In this document: in pieces, positions 19,901 to 33,688 of the stretch
How positions within the stretch are numbered: the stretch's first letter is position 1
Layout: every line of letters begins with the position of its first letter
Assembly (NCBI RefSeq): GCF_900184685.1
Contig: NZ_FXXL01000007.1
Coordinates: 1,116,001-1,180,000, forward strand
Reading direction: 5' to 3'
Length of the DNA stretch: 64,000 bases
Source: Butyricimonas sp. Marseille-P3923
GTDB taxonomy: Bacteria > Bacteroidota > Bacteroidia > Bacteroidales > Marinifilaceae
Translations under genes and position numbers: made by a program
Notes under the pieces: model-generated
The model's database searches: none
What the model saw: only the letters and a program-made list of their open reading frames with translations
What the model was told of the DNA's origin: nothing

Positions 19901-20234
19901 CTACTGGCAATATTTCATTCAAAATATCCTCCAGTTTCTTGTCAATCTGCTCTTCCAGCTTATCAATCCGGTTATATATTTCCTCCCTCTCCTCGATAGA
20001 GGGTTTCTCGTTTTCCACTTTTGCTTTCAACGTAGCGATCTCATCCTCCTCTGATTTTACATGAGCGTGTATCTTCGCCTTCAGATCAGCAGACACCTTT
20101 CTCAAATCATCATGGCTCAATCCTTTAATCTTCTCCCACTCCGCGTTCACCTTCTTAACCACCGGTAACAACTCCTTCATATCCCGATCTGCCTTGTTAC
20201 CGAACATACTTTTTAATATATCATTAAATCCCAT
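16944..20234 (-). CDS. secA: Preprotein translocase ATPase SecA
   Basis: A 1096-residue motor ATPase of the Sec pathway. Nucleotide-binding domain 1 has MATGEGKT (Walker A) and the DEVD box ([15 protein letters not shown]); the preprotein crosslinking, scaffold and wing domains follow. The C-terminus ends with the zinc-binding [14 protein letters not shown] motif that binds SecB or ribosomes. It is longer than E. coli SecA (901 residues) because of insertions typical of Bacteroidetes SecA. It heads the secA-lgt-deaminase run. Sequences upstream contain only short AT-rich repeats. Confidence 0.97.
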   Translation of the reverse strand: MGFNDILKSMFGNKADRDMKELLPVVKKVNAEWEKIKGLSHDDLRKVSADLKAKIHAHVKSEEDEIATLKAKVENEKPSIEEREEIYNRIDKLEEQIDKKLEDILNEILPVAFAVIKDTARRFTENKEIVVKATDFDRDLAVTKDFVEIEGEDAVYFNSWLAGGNEVTWDMVHYDVQLIGGSVLHQGKIAEMATGEGKTLVATLPVFLNALTGRGVHVVTVNDYLAKRDSEWMGPLYMFHGLSVDCIDKTEPNSPERRKAYQADITFGTNNEFGFDYLRDNMAIHPEDLVQRKHNYAIVDEVDSVLIDDARTPLIISGPVPKGDIQMFDEYKPRVEKLVRMQRELVSRIFNEAKTLLASGDRKQEEQGAILLLRAFKGLPKYKPLIKFLSEQGNKATLVKTENIYMQENNRRMPEITDELYFVIDEKLNSIDLTDKGHDTITAAGEDPNFFILPDIGSELAEIDKMNLSDEEKVEKKDQLVQNYATKSERVHTVNQLLKAYTLFELDVEYVVMDNKVKIVDEQTGRIMEGRRYSDGLHQAIEAKENVKVEAATQTFATITLQNYFRMYHKLAGMTGTAETEAGEFWDIYKLDVVVIPTNKPIIRKDANDYVYKTKREKYNAVIEEIIRLVELGRPVLVGTTSVEVSELLSRMLKMRGIKHNVLNAKLHQREADIVAEAGKSQVVTIATNMAGRGTDIKLSPEVRAAGGLAIIGTERHDSRRVDRQLRGRAGRQGDPGSSQFFVSLEDDLMRLFSSERIIRVMDRLGHEEGDVIQHSMITKSIERAQRKVEENNFGIRKRLLEYDDVMNSQREVIYKKRRHALLGERIGVDIANNMYDVCETLVEVHKDSNEVEDFRLDVLKYLSVNFDIKEEEFQKTSASELTERLYKEVRETFTRKVEGISKQAFPVIKNVFEQRGEMFKNIVVPFTDGKKMYNVVTNLEKAYKTEGEELVRAYEKSIMLAHIDNAWKEHLREMDDLKQSVQNATYEQKDPLLIYKFESFNLFKTMVDKINKSVVSTLMKGQIPFEAPEEVRQAEERRTDMSKMRTGRTDAPAAQTNQGPRKVEPVKVGPKVGRNDPCPCGSGKKYKNCHGREEN

Positions 20235-20240
20235 ACTTTT

Positions 20241-20327
20241 TTATAATTGAAAAATTGAAAAATGAAAATCGAAAATGATAAAACATAGTTTACCTCTTCA
20301 ATCGTAAATCTAAAATCATAAATCTAA
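20241..20327. repeat. Short tandem repeats upstream of secA
   Basis: Two blocks. The first (20241-20275) is built of AATTGAAA-like units. The second (20300-20327) is two tandem 14-mers, AATCGTAAATCTAA and AATCATAAATCTAA, the same unit as at 21431-21472. Confidence 0.6.
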
Positions 20328-20332
20328 AATTA

Positions 20333-20659
20333 TCAGCATCTCCCCGGCGCTCGTATGGGATTAGCTGTTACTTCGGGTACTTTCCAACCCGGAAGCACTA
20401 AAGGTGAGTAAGTATAATAAACCTTTACACTATCAATAGAGGCTAAATAATTCTGATGACTAAAAACACCATAGTCCAAATCATCCGCGGTCCTCTTATC
20501 CGTGCAAACGGTTATAATTTTTTCAGTGGGAGAAGAAATCAACAAACGGTAGCTGTCATTGGCAACAGGGACATTCCCGGCACGCACCCCAATCGGGAGT
20601 GTTGCCACACAACCGGCAAACACATATAAGGCAGCTATTAAATATTTGTTCATTTCCAT
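20333..20659 (-). CDS. Small secreted protein of unknown function
   Basis: I do not recognise this 108-residue protein. It has an N-terminal signal peptide (about residues 1-27, ending GVRA) and a short mature part ending in GRC. A phrase 'SYRLLISSPTEKIITVC' suggests one or two beta-strand pairs. It is on the same strand as upp, which ends 67 bp upstream, so the two may be co-transcribed. An alternative start is the second Met two codons in. Base use is similar to its neighbours. Confidence 0.55.
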   Translation of the reverse strand: MEMNKYLIAALYVFAGCVATLPIGVRAGNVPVANDSYRLLISSPTEKIITVCTDKRTADDLDYGVFSHQNYLASIDSVKVYYTYSPLVLPGWKVPEVTANPIRAPGRC

Positions 20660-20725
20660 GACGCCAAAGATAATGCTTTAATCTGAACCTTCAACTTTTA
20701 GCTTTTAGTTTTTATCTTTAAGTTT

Positions 20726-21382
20726 TCACAATTTCTCTCCAAATGCCAAATCACCGGCATCACCGATTCCCGGATCAATATAACAACTCTCCGTCAATCT
20801 CTCGTCCACGGCACCTGTCCATATCGTAACCGGCTCATCTTTCAACGCCTCGGTAATTTTATCCACACCTTGACGACTGGACACGATAGCTGCAATATGC
20901 GTGTGCAGCGGTCTTCCACCTTGCTTCAACAACTCATGATAAGCAACCACGATAGACGCTCCGGTTGCCAGCATCGGATCTACCAGCAACAATTGCTTTC
21001 CTTCCAGACTAGGCGTGTAAATTGAATCGAAACGAATCTCAAAATCTATATGATTCTCTTTATATTTTCTTCTCGCGGAAATAAAAGCACTCCCCGAACG
21101 GTCAAAGTAATTTAGAAACCCTTGATGAAAAGGAAGCCCTGCACGCAAAACAGAAGCCACCACCACTTCATCATCTGCCAACCTCACGTCCGCCACATCT
21201 ATCGGGGTTTGCACCTTTCGCGACGAATAGTGAAAAGTCTTGCTGATCTCGTAAGCCATAATCTCACCGACTCTCTCCAAATTCCGTCGAAAGCGCAAAG
21301 GATCCTTTTGTATTTCTTTATCTCTAAGCTCTGCTAAAAAACGATTATAAACCGAATCCTCCTTATTAATAATATACACCAT
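20726..21382 (-). CDS. upp: Uracil phosphoribosyltransferase
   Basis: A 218-residue cytoplasmic pyrimidine-salvage enzyme that makes UMP from uracil and PRPP. The PRPP-binding motif is LLLVDPMLATGAS, and the uracil-binding C-terminal region with YIDPGIGDAGD is present. The length is close to the family norm of 208-215. Confidence 0.95.
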   Translation of the reverse strand: MVYIINKEDSVYNRFLAELRDKEIQKDPLRFRRNLERVGEIMAYEISKTFHYSSRKVQTPIDVADVRLADDEVVVASVLRAGLPFHQGFLNYFDRSGSAFISARRKYKENHIDFEIRFDSIYTPSLEGKQLLLVDPMLATGASIVVAYHELLKQGGRPLHTHIAAIVSSRQGVDKITEALKDEPVTIWTGAVDERLTESCYIDPGIGDAGDLAFGEKL

Positions 21383-21430
21383 TATATCTATTCTTAAATA
21401 ATACTATCCTAAGCCTACAAACTCCTCTTC

Positions 21431-21472
21431 AATCATAAATCTGAAATCATAAATCTGAAATCGTAAATCCGA
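21431..21472. repeat. Three tandem 14-mers between DUF308 gene and upp
   Basis: AATCATAAATCTGA, AATCATAAATCTGA and AATCGTAAATCCGA in direct tandem. The same unit occurs at 20300-20327 and in the inverted repeat at 16926-16945. Confidence 0.7.
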
Positions 21473-21483
21473 AATTAAAAAGG

Positions 21484-22098
21484 TTATTCAACTTCCTCAT
21501 ACTCCGTGTCCTCAATCTCACCCCCACCCAACTTCTGTTGTTGTTCCGCCTCATGCGCCTCTTTTCTCAACTGATTAATCCGGCGTTGATTAATCAAATC
21601 GGTAATCCCGTAAAATATAGAAATCGCCCCGAAAAAAGTGATTATTCCTTCTTTCGCGGAAAACGGATTCGCGAAAATAACAATACCCGCCAAAAGTACG
21701 ATTATCGGGAACAAATAACTCATCCCGCTAATCTGCCCGAATCTCCTTGCAGAAGTAAGAACAACCAATTGACCGATACCAGCGACAACCAAAATAAAAC
21801 CAAGCAGGTACATCAATATATTGGTAAAAGTATCCGCCATCACCCACAACAGAATACCCAGAATAATACTCCCGATCCCGTTAAAAGAAATCAAACCTCT
21901 CGGCGAGTTCCCATCCTGATCCCGCAAAGACACGAGGAAAGACACGATTCCGGCAAGACAGAACACCGCCCCGATAATCTTAACCGTGTAATTCAACACC
22001 TCTGTCGGCCAAAGCACCAAAACGATACCTGTCACGATTGCCACGATAGACCTTACCATCGTTCTCTTATATGTCCCGGAAGAAAAAATAACCTGCAT
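21484..22098 (-). CDS. HdeD/DUF308 family membrane protein
   Basis: A 204-residue integral membrane protein with about six hydrophobic helices arranged as paired repeats and a charged cytoplasmic tail rich in Glu and Gln (EAHEAEQQQKLGGGEIED). This pattern fits the HdeD/DUF308 family, whose E. coli member helps acid resistance. A stress role here is inference. It is monocistronic or shares a transcript with upp 100 bp downstream. Confidence 0.8.
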   Translation of the reverse strand: MQVIFSSGTYKRTMVRSIVAIVTGIVLVLWPTEVLNYTVKIIGAVFCLAGIVSFLVSLRDQDGNSPRGLISFNGIGSIILGILLWVMADTFTNILMYLLGFILVVAGIGQLVVLTSARRFGQISGMSYLFPIIVLLAGIVIFANPFSAKEGIITFFGAISIFYGITDLINQRRINQLRKEAHEAEQQQKLGGGEIEDTEYEEVE

Positions 22099-22167
22099 AA
22101 TTTTATATTTTTAAGTAACTTCAATCAAATTCATCCAACGAAAGTAATGATTTTTTCTGAAATAAAT

Positions 22168-22189
22168 AAGCCGGACAAACGTCCGGCTT
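22168..22189. terminator. Terminator after htpG
   Basis: A 9-bp perfect stem (AAGCCGGAC / GTCCGGCTT) with an AAAC tetraloop, A/T-rich on both sides. It lies just past the htpG stop codon. Confidence 0.8.
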
Positions 22190-22196
22190 AACTTTT

Positions 22197-24248
22197 TTAT
22201 TTTATCAACTCCACGCTTCGCTTGACAAACCTGTTTAAAGCCTCTCCTTTCAACAACCCGTTTGCCAACAAAGCCAAGTCAATCAACTGACCTACAACCT
22301 TATTACCTTTTCCATATTCTTCCAACAGCTCGTTCTTCTGCTTCTGTAAATCGGAAACAGTTTTATTGTACTCAGTCTTCCTATCTTTATCTACCTGCGG
22401 AATTTCCTCGTCTTTCTTGCCCTTGTTCAATTCATCCAACTCCGCCTGCTTCTTCTCGGTTTCCTTAATCTCGAAGTAAATCGGTTCCAACTTGGCTTGC
22501 ATCTCGCTCTTCTCGTTCTCCAGAATATCATTCACCAACTTGTGATCCGTGTTCACGACCAAAGTATACTGATCTCCCATGGCTCCATAGAATCCCATAC
22601 CCGGATTCATTGCCGCCATGTCTTTCATACGACGCATAAACTCGGAACGCGTAACGATCACCGGATCACCATTCTCACCCATCGCCTCGAAATTCACCAT
22701 GAACATCCCCCCGTCTTTAGGCAATTGGGACGAGAACACGGCACGCAATTCCTCCTGCTCCTCGTGACTCAAAGCCACTTCCTTAGCGTCCTCCTTCGGT
22801 ATCAACTTATCAATAACATCCGAGTCTACCCGCACGAAACGATGTTCCGCATTCTTCTGCTCCAAATGATTGATAAAGTGCGTATCCAACTGACCGTCCA
22901 TCAACAACACATCGTAACCTTTCCCCTTCGCGGCTTCAATATACGTGTATTGCTCTTTTTCGTCCGTGGCGTACAAGAATACCACTTTATTATCCTTATC
23001 CGTCTGGTTAGCTTTAATCAAATTCTCGTACTCCTCGTACGTGAAATACTTCCCTTCGGTATTTTTGAACAAGAAAATACTCTTTGCCCTCTCGTCAAAT
23101 TTCTCGTCCGTCAGCATACCGTATTGGATAAATATCTTCAAATCATCCCACTTCTTCTCGTAATCCTCACGCTTGTTCGTGAATATATCGGTCAAACTAT
23201 CGGCAACCTTCTTCGTGATATGACTGGAAATCTTTTTCACGTTACGGTCACTTTGTAAATAAGAACGCGACACGTTCAAAGGAATATCCGGAGAATCGAT
23301 CACCCCGTGCAGTAATGTCAGATATTCCGGTACGATTCCTTCCACCGAATCCGTCACGTACACTTGATTGCTGTATAACTGTATCTTATTCTTCTGAATC
23401 TCGAACTTATTATCAATCTTCGGGAAATACAAAATACCGGTCAAGTTAAACGGGTAATCCACGTTCAAATGGATATGAAACAACGGCTCCTGAGCCATCG
23501 GGTACAACTCGCGATAGAACTTCTCGTAATCCTCCTCATTCAAGTCCGCGGGCTTACGTGTCCACGCCGGATTCGTGTCATTTATCACGTTATCCTCGTC
23601 CGTATCCCTGTACTCACCGTCTTTCCACTCTTTCTTCTTCCCGGAAATAATCTCGATAGGCAGGAACTTACAATATTTCGTCAGCAACTCGTTTACCTTC
23701 GAATCCTCCAAGAAATCCTTCTCTTCCTCGTTGATATACATGATAATGTCCGTACCTCTCTCGGCTTTCTCCGTTTCTTCCAACGTGTACTCCGGATTCC
23801 CCTCGCACGACCATTTCACCGCTTTCGCCCCCTCTTTATAAGATTTCGTCACGATTTCCACCTTGTCACTCACCATGAACGAAGAATAAAAACCTAACCC
23901 GAAATGACCGATAATAGCCGCCGCGTTATCTTTGTACTTGTTCATGAACTCTTCCGCGCCGGAAAAAGCGATCTGATTGATATATTTCTCCACTTCTTCC
24001 TGCGTCATTCCGATACCGTTATCCGATACCGTCAACGTACCTGCCGCTTTGTCAGCCTTCACTCTTACCTTCAACTCACCAAGTTCACCCTTAAACTCCC
24101 CGTTCGAAGCCAGCACCTTCATCTTTTGTGAAGCATCCACGGCATTCGATACAATTTCTCTCAAAAAGATATCATGATCCGAGTATAAAAACTTCTTGAT
24201 AATCGGGAATAAATTCCCTGTTGAAACTCCAATCTTTCCTGTTGACAT
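22197..24248 (-). CDS. htpG: Molecular chaperone HtpG (Hsp90)
   Basis: A 683-residue ATP-dependent chaperone. The N-terminal GHKL ATPase domain shows LREIVSNAVDA, DNGIGM and GHFGLGFYSSFMV; the middle domain has NVSRSYLQ, and the C-terminal dimerisation domain follows. It is a little longer than E. coli HtpG (624 residues), as is usual in Bacteroidetes. It is the last minus-strand housekeeping gene before the restriction-modification locus. Confidence 0.96.
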   Translation of the reverse strand: MSTGKIGVSTGNLFPIIKKFLYSDHDIFLREIVSNAVDASQKMKVLASNGEFKGELGELKVRVKADKAAGTLTVSDNGIGMTQEEVEKYINQIAFSGAEEFMNKYKDNAAAIIGHFGLGFYSSFMVSDKVEIVTKSYKEGAKAVKWSCEGNPEYTLEETEKAERGTDIIMYINEEEKDFLEDSKVNELLTKYCKFLPIEIISGKKKEWKDGEYRDTDEDNVINDTNPAWTRKPADLNEEDYEKFYRELYPMAQEPLFHIHLNVDYPFNLTGILYFPKIDNKFEIQKNKIQLYSNQVYVTDSVEGIVPEYLTLLHGVIDSPDIPLNVSRSYLQSDRNVKKISSHITKKVADSLTDIFTNKREDYEKKWDDLKIFIQYGMLTDEKFDERAKSIFLFKNTEGKYFTYEEYENLIKANQTDKDNKVVFLYATDEKEQYTYIEAAKGKGYDVLLMDGQLDTHFINHLEQKNAEHRFVRVDSDVIDKLIPKEDAKEVALSHEEQEELRAVFSSQLPKDGGMFMVNFEAMGENGDPVIVTRSEFMRRMKDMAAMNPGMGFYGAMGDQYTLVVNTDHKLVNDILENEKSEMQAKLEPIYFEIKETEKKQAELDELNKGKKDEEIPQVDKDRKTEYNKTVSDLQKQKNELLEEYGKGNKVVGQLIDLALLANGLLKGEALNRFVKRSVELIK

Positions 24249-24400
24249 AACTCTATATTTTTAATTTAATTGTACTTCAAATTTTTACGACAACTAAATG
24301 ACAATAGTTATGCCAAAAAATGTTCTCTGCCGATTTGACAGTAATTACCTGTAATTAATATTCCAAGAGGAAATAGCATAAAATTCTCTTTTTTATTCGC

Positions 24401-24408
24401 TAACTTTG
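24401..24408 (+). promoter_or_regulatory. -7 box for the type I R-M operon
   Basis: TAACTTTG matches TAnnTTTG and lies 45 bp upstream of the hsdR start. A -33 element is not convincing. Confidence 0.5.
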
Positions 24409-24452
24409 TAACTTCTGATAACATTCCCTTATCAGAACTAAAAAGCGATATT

Positions 24453-29715
<5,263 letters not shown>

Positions 29716-29759
29716 AATGATAATTGTCCTACCATAAACAGGACAAATCAACCACAATC

Positions 29760-31154
29760 ATGGATACAAAAAAATTACGCCAGAAAATATTAGACCTTGC
29801 AATACACGGCAAACTTGTACCGCAAGACCCCAATGATGAACCCGCATCTATTTTACTTGAACGAATTAAAACAGAAAAAGAACGCCTAATTAAAGAAGGA
29901 AAAATTAAACGCAATAAGAAGTCCACATCTTCCGATACGCCCAATTATGAGAATGTGCCGTTTGAGATACCGAGTTCGTGGGTGTGGACGACATTAGGAG
30001 AAATGTGTTTGTTCTTATCTAGAGGTAAATCCCCAAAGTATTCAGATACGGATAAAACCTATCCTGTATTTGCTCAAAAATGTAATCTAAAAGAAGGCGG
30101 TATATCTTTAGAGCAAGCACGCTTCTTAGACCCATCTACAATTTGTAAATGGAGCGAGGAATACAAGCTAAAAACAGGAGATGTGCTTGTCAATTCAACA
30201 GGAACTGGAACAGTTGGACGAACAAGACTTTTCCACGAAAGCTATTTGAAGAATTATCCTTTTGTTGTACCAGATTCTCATGTCTCAGTTATAAGGACAA
30301 CAAGCGAGATTAAATCTGAGTTTGTTTTTGCTTATATTTCATCGCAACTTATACAACGGCATTTGGAAGATAATCTTGCAGGGAGTACCAATCAAAAGGA
30401 ATTATATATTGGAGTATTGTCGGATTTATTATTTCCGATACCGCCCCTTGCAGAACAACAGCGTATCGTTACAGAAATTCAACACTGGCTTGCTTTGATT
30501 GACCAAATCGAGCAAGGCAAAACTGATTTACAAGCCATCATTAAGCAAACTAAGTCCAAAATTCTCGACCTTGCAATTCACGGCAAACTTGTACCCCAAG
30601 ACCCGAACGATGAACCAGCCTCGGAATTGCTCAAACGTATTAATCCGAAAGTGGAAATTACTTGTGATAACGTGCATTATCAGAACTTGCCCACCGGATG
30701 GGTATTATGTAAACTCGAAGATGTTGTAAATTATGAACAACCTACGGCTTATATTGTCGATACCACAAATTATAATGATACTTATCCTATCCCTGTTTTA
30801 ACAGCTGGCAAATCGTTCATTATCGGTTATACCAATGAAGTTAAGGGAATATATTCTCAATTGCCTTGTATTATCTTTGATGACTTTACTACAGATTCAA
30901 AACTTGTAGATTTTCCTTTCAAAGTAAAATCATCTGCCATGAAGATTTTGCAGGTTAAAAAAGATATTGAAATAGGATTTGTCGCAATATTTATGAGCGT
31001 AACTCGCTTAATTGGCGATACCCATAAACGATATTGGATTTCTGAATATTCCAAATTGACAATTCCCATACCGCCCCAGGCTGAACAAAAACGAATTATA
31101 GATGCCGTTCATAAGACATTCGTTAAATTAGATACAATTATGGAGAATTTGTAA
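29760..31154 (+). CDS. hsdS: Type I R-M specificity subunit, expressed copy
   Basis: A 464-residue DNA-recognition subunit with two target-recognition domains (about residues 83-225 and 307-440). Each TRD is followed by a conserved helix region (IPPLAEQQRIV, IPPQAEQKRII). Two stretches are shared exactly at DNA level with the silent copy at 32210-33384: residues 59-82 (72 bp) and 263-306 (132 bp). The N-terminal leader and the central region are themselves imperfect direct repeats (DLAIHGKLVPQDPNDEPAS). The ATG giving MDTKKLR is preferred over an upstream in-frame codon because it follows hsdM-DUF1016 with normal spacing. Its two TRDs are expected to be swapped by inversion. Confidence 0.93.
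   Translation: MDTKKLRQKILDLAIHGKLVPQDPNDEPASILLERIKTEKERLIKEGKIKRNKKSTSSDTPNYENVPFEIPSSWVWTTLGEMCLFLSRGKSPKYSDTDKTYPVFAQKCNLKEGGISLEQARFLDPSTICKWSEEYKLKTGDVLVNSTGTGTVGRTRLFHESYLKNYPFVVPDSHVSVIRTTSEIKSEFVFAYISSQLIQRHLEDNLAGSTNQKELYIGVLSDLLFPIPPLAEQQRIVTEIQHWLALIDQIEQGKTDLQAIIKQTKSKILDLAIHGKLVPQDPNDEPASELLKRINPKVEITCDNVHYQNLPTGWVLCKLEDVVNYEQPTAYIVDTTNYNDTYPIPVLTAGKSFIIGYTNEVKGIYSQLPCIIFDDFTTDSKLVDFPFKVKSSAMKILQVKKDIEIGFVAIFMSVTRLIGDTHKRYWISEYSKLTIPIPPQAEQKRIIDAVHKTFVKLDTIMENL
29935..30006 (+). repeat. Outer inverted repeat IR1, expressed copy
   Basis: A 72-bp segment starting ATACGCCCAATTATGAG, identical to the reverse complement of 33313-33384. It encodes the conserved PNYENVPFEIPSSWVWTTLG stretch just before TRD1. 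It delimits a 3450-bp invertible segment. Confidence 0.95.
30546..30677 (+). repeat. Inner inverted repeat IR2, expressed copy
   Basis: A 132-bp segment starting CAAACTAAGTCCAAAATTC, identical to the reverse complement of 32723-32854. It encodes the central conserved helix between TRD1 and TRD2. It delimits a 2309-bp inner invertible segment holding both TRD2 versions and the recombinase. Confidence 0.95.
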
Positions 31155-31376
31155 ACTCTCCATAATTGTATAGAGATAATTAAAAGCAATATTTATTACA
31201 TAAACAATCCTTTATTGCTCACTATAAGGCGGTATCGGTACATTTATTGCTCGAAAGAGGAACTACTAAACCGACCTTGCTTTCCCGTAATGTTTTACAA
31301 TTAGAATATAATCAACAGTCATATACACTATACATTCTCTTATATTGTTATCGTATTTATTATAAATTAATGTAAT

Positions 31377-32180
31377 ATGGTAACAAAATTCAAAAGCCAT
31401 CTTGCCAAAACTAATTTGGCAAAAAATACCGTTACATCATATGTGTGGACGGTACAGTATTTCTTCAATCACTATGGGGAAGTGAACAAAAAGAACCTTT
31501 TGACCTACAAAGGCTATTTGATGGAGAACTTCAAACCACAGACAGTAAACCTACGATTGCAGGGTATCAACAAATATCTGGACTTTACGAAACAAGAGAA
31601 ACTGAAGGTGAAGTTTGTCAAAGTGCAACAGAAGAATTTTTTGGAGAACGTAATCAGTGATGCAGATTATAAGTTCCTCAAAACACGCTTAAAAGCAGAT
31701 GGGTATGATGAGTGGTATTTCGTCGTGTGGTTTATGGCTGCCACCGGAGCACGTGTCAGTGAACTTCTTCATATCAAAGCAGAGCATGTACAAGTTGGTC
31801 ATCTTGACCTTTATAGCAAAGGTGGAAAAATACGCCGTTTGTATATTCCGAAAAACTTGCGTATAGAAGCTTCCCAATGGCTCAAAGAAAAAGGGCTTAC
31901 TTCAGGCTATATATTCCTAAACCGATTTGGAAATCGTATCACTACACGTGGGATTGCACAACAATTGAAACACTTTGCAGAAAAATACGGACTGAATAAA
32001 GATGTTGTTTATCCTCATTCATTTCGCCATCGTTTCGCAAAAAATTTCCTCGACCGTTTCAACGACCTTGCCTTACTTGCCGACCTTATGGGACATGAAA
32101 GTATTGAAACAACTCGCATCTATCTCCGAAGAACAGCCAGTGAACAGCAGAAAATCGTGGATAAGGTAGTGAATTGGTAA
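31377..32180 (+). CDS. Tyrosine recombinase, predicted hsdS invertase
   Basis: A 267-residue tyrosine-type site-specific recombinase. An N-terminal SAM-like core-binding domain (about residues 1-85) precedes the catalytic domain with the R-H-x-x-R-H-Y residues: Arg in ATGARVSEL, His and Arg in HSFRHRF, His in MGHESIETT and the nucleophile Tyr in TRIYLRR. It lies between the two hsdS copies inside both invertible segments, so its own orientation flips with them. By analogy to known phase-variable type I R-M loci it most likely performs the inversion. The 222 bp upstream carry no gene and presumably its promoter. Confidence 0.92.
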   Translation: MVTKFKSHLAKTNLAKNTVTSYVWTVQYFFNHYGEVNKKNLLTYKGYLMENFKPQTVNLRLQGINKYLDFTKQEKLKVKFVKVQQKNFLENVISDADYKFLKTRLKADGYDEWYFVVWFMAATGARVSELLHIKAEHVQVGHLDLYSKGGKIRRLYIPKNLRIEASQWLKEKGLTSGYIFLNRFGNRITTRGIAQQLKHFAEKYGLNKDVVYPHSFRHRFAKNFLDRFNDLALLADLMGHESIETTRIYLRRTASEQQKIVDKVVNW

Positions 32181-32722
32181 TGTAACAATACCCTTAGAAG
32201 TGAAATTATTTACACTTCTAAGGCTTTTTGAATGATATTAAGGGATGAAAAAAGTTCTTCTATCTTTTGTACGATGCGCTGTTGCTCGACAAGAGGAGGT
32301 AACATGATATACTCATATTTAATGATATCACCAGAAATAGCTTTAAACGTGGTTCCCGTTGCTTTATACTCAAATGTATCCTGTAAGGTTTGCAACCAAT
32401 AAAAATAGAACTTTGTATTTCCTTCTTTAGGTTTTAATGCGCATAAACCTCTACCTATGCAGACTTTTCTTTCTACTATATTTACTATACCCACGGGAGC
32501 CCTAACACACAGTAATAAAGAATCTTTCTCGACAATCTTTGTTGGTTTTGATGTGTAAACATTAGAATGCTGTACAAAGATTTCCGAAAAGCATAATTTT
32601 CCCTGATGAAACTCTATACCATTTGTGTGGTTAATTGTTTCTCCATTGGGAGATTGCCCCATTATAATTGAAAGCACATCTTTCAAATAACATTTACTCC
32701 AACCTTGTGGTAACTTCCTCCT

Positions 32723-32854
32723 ATGCACGTTATCACAAGTAATTTCCACTTTCGGATTAATACGTTTGAGCAATTCCGAGGCTGGTTCATCGTTCGGGTC
32801 TTGGGGTACAAGTTTGCCGTGAATTGCAAGGTCGAGAATTTTGGACTTAGTTTG
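32723..32854 (-). repeat. Inner inverted repeat IR2, silent copy
   Basis: Exact reverse complement of 30546-30677 over 132 bp. It sits between the two silent TRDs in the same reading frame as in the expressed copy. Confidence 0.95.
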
Positions 32855-33312
32855 TTTGATGGCAACTTGTATGTCGGCTTTACCTTGCTCAATTTGGTCG
32901 ATGAGGGTAAACCAGTTACTTATTCTTTGAGATATTTTTTGCTGTTCTGCTAACGGAGGTACAGGAATCATAACTTCACTAATTGTACCAACAGATAAGC
33001 CCGGCTGTGCTGTAGAAGTTGCATATTGATTTAAGTTTAAATATACTAAGACGTTAACAGCCCAATCAATATCTGTTTCACAATATGTTTCAACAACGAC
33101 TGCGTGTTCAGTAGCGTAAAATTGCCCATGCGCTTCATTTATATTACCACATAATGCTCCCTGCCTTCCAATTAAAGGGTAACGTCCCTCCTTATTGTAA
33201 TTACTAACATATCCTCTCAGTCCATTACCTCCGTAGCAAGGAAAACGATGTTTGGTGTCGGGTGTATTGTAAATATCTTTAGTTGTAATATTTTTACCAG
33301 CTTGTAAGGTAA

Positions 33313-33384
33313 ACATTTCTCCTAATGTCGTCCACACCCACGAACTCGGTATCTCAAACGGCACATTCTCATAATTGGGCGTAT
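33313..33384 (-). repeat. Outer inverted repeat IR1, silent copy
   Basis: Exact reverse complement of 29935-30006 over 72 bp. Homology stops abruptly at both edges, marking the crossover zone. Confidence 0.95.
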
Positions 33385-33657
33385 GTAATCATAAATATCA
33401 TCTGTATTTTACTCATAATCATATAATATATCGAATATTACTATCTATTTTATACCATTTCAAAGTGTTTCTATCTTTATCCCCCGGTAATACCACCGTA
33501 TTACTACCTCACACCCCTTACTGACCACTTGCAACACGCTTACCCCACCGTTTCCCCACGATGCTAGAAGTGCCACACACTTGGGTTGCAAGCAAGGAGA
33601 GATATTATTACCCTAGGATTACCTTGGGAATACGGTAGGATTTTGAATGAAATTCAC
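33385..33657. other. Non-coding spacer between R-M locus and miaB
   Basis: About 270 bp without a gene. The first 80 bp are AT-rich; from 33481 the sequence is GC-richer with nested inverted segments: ACTTGCAAC at 33527 against GTTGCAAG at 33585, and ACCGTATT near 33495 against AATACGGT near 33629. It may mark the edge of the transferred R-M locus. Confidence 0.4.
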
Positions 33658-33665
33658 TACCTTTG
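33658..33665 (+). promoter_or_regulatory. -7 box for miaB
   Basis: TACCTTTG matches TAnnTTTG and lies 23 bp before the miaB ATG. Confidence 0.5.
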
Positions 33666-33688
33666 CACCTCGGAAATAAAATTTGAGA

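Larger units (their letters stand above)
32210..33384 (-). pseudogene. Silent hsdS cassette (startless)
   Basis: An open frame of about 390 codons on the minus strand that encodes two alternative TRDs with the same conserved regions as the expressed hsdS. It lacks the roughly 58-residue N-terminal leader and a plausible start: just upstream of the shared 72-bp repeat the frame meets a TGA stop. It is therefore a donor cassette rather than a decayed gene. Its TRD1 opens with FTLQAGKNITTKDIYNTPD and its TRD2 with RKLPQGWSKCYLKDV, both different from the expressed copy. It ends 29 bp from the recombinase stop codon. Confidence 0.92.

Noticed and set aside
20241-21472. Tandem 14-mers as a CRISPR array
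   Set aside because: Units are directly adjacent with no spacers, too short and AT-rich, and no cas genes are present.
32210-33364. Minus-strand hsdS frame as a second active gene
   Set aside because: It lacks the N-terminal leader; a TGA stop lies just upstream of the shared repeat and no suitable start codon is present, so it is treated as a silent cassette.
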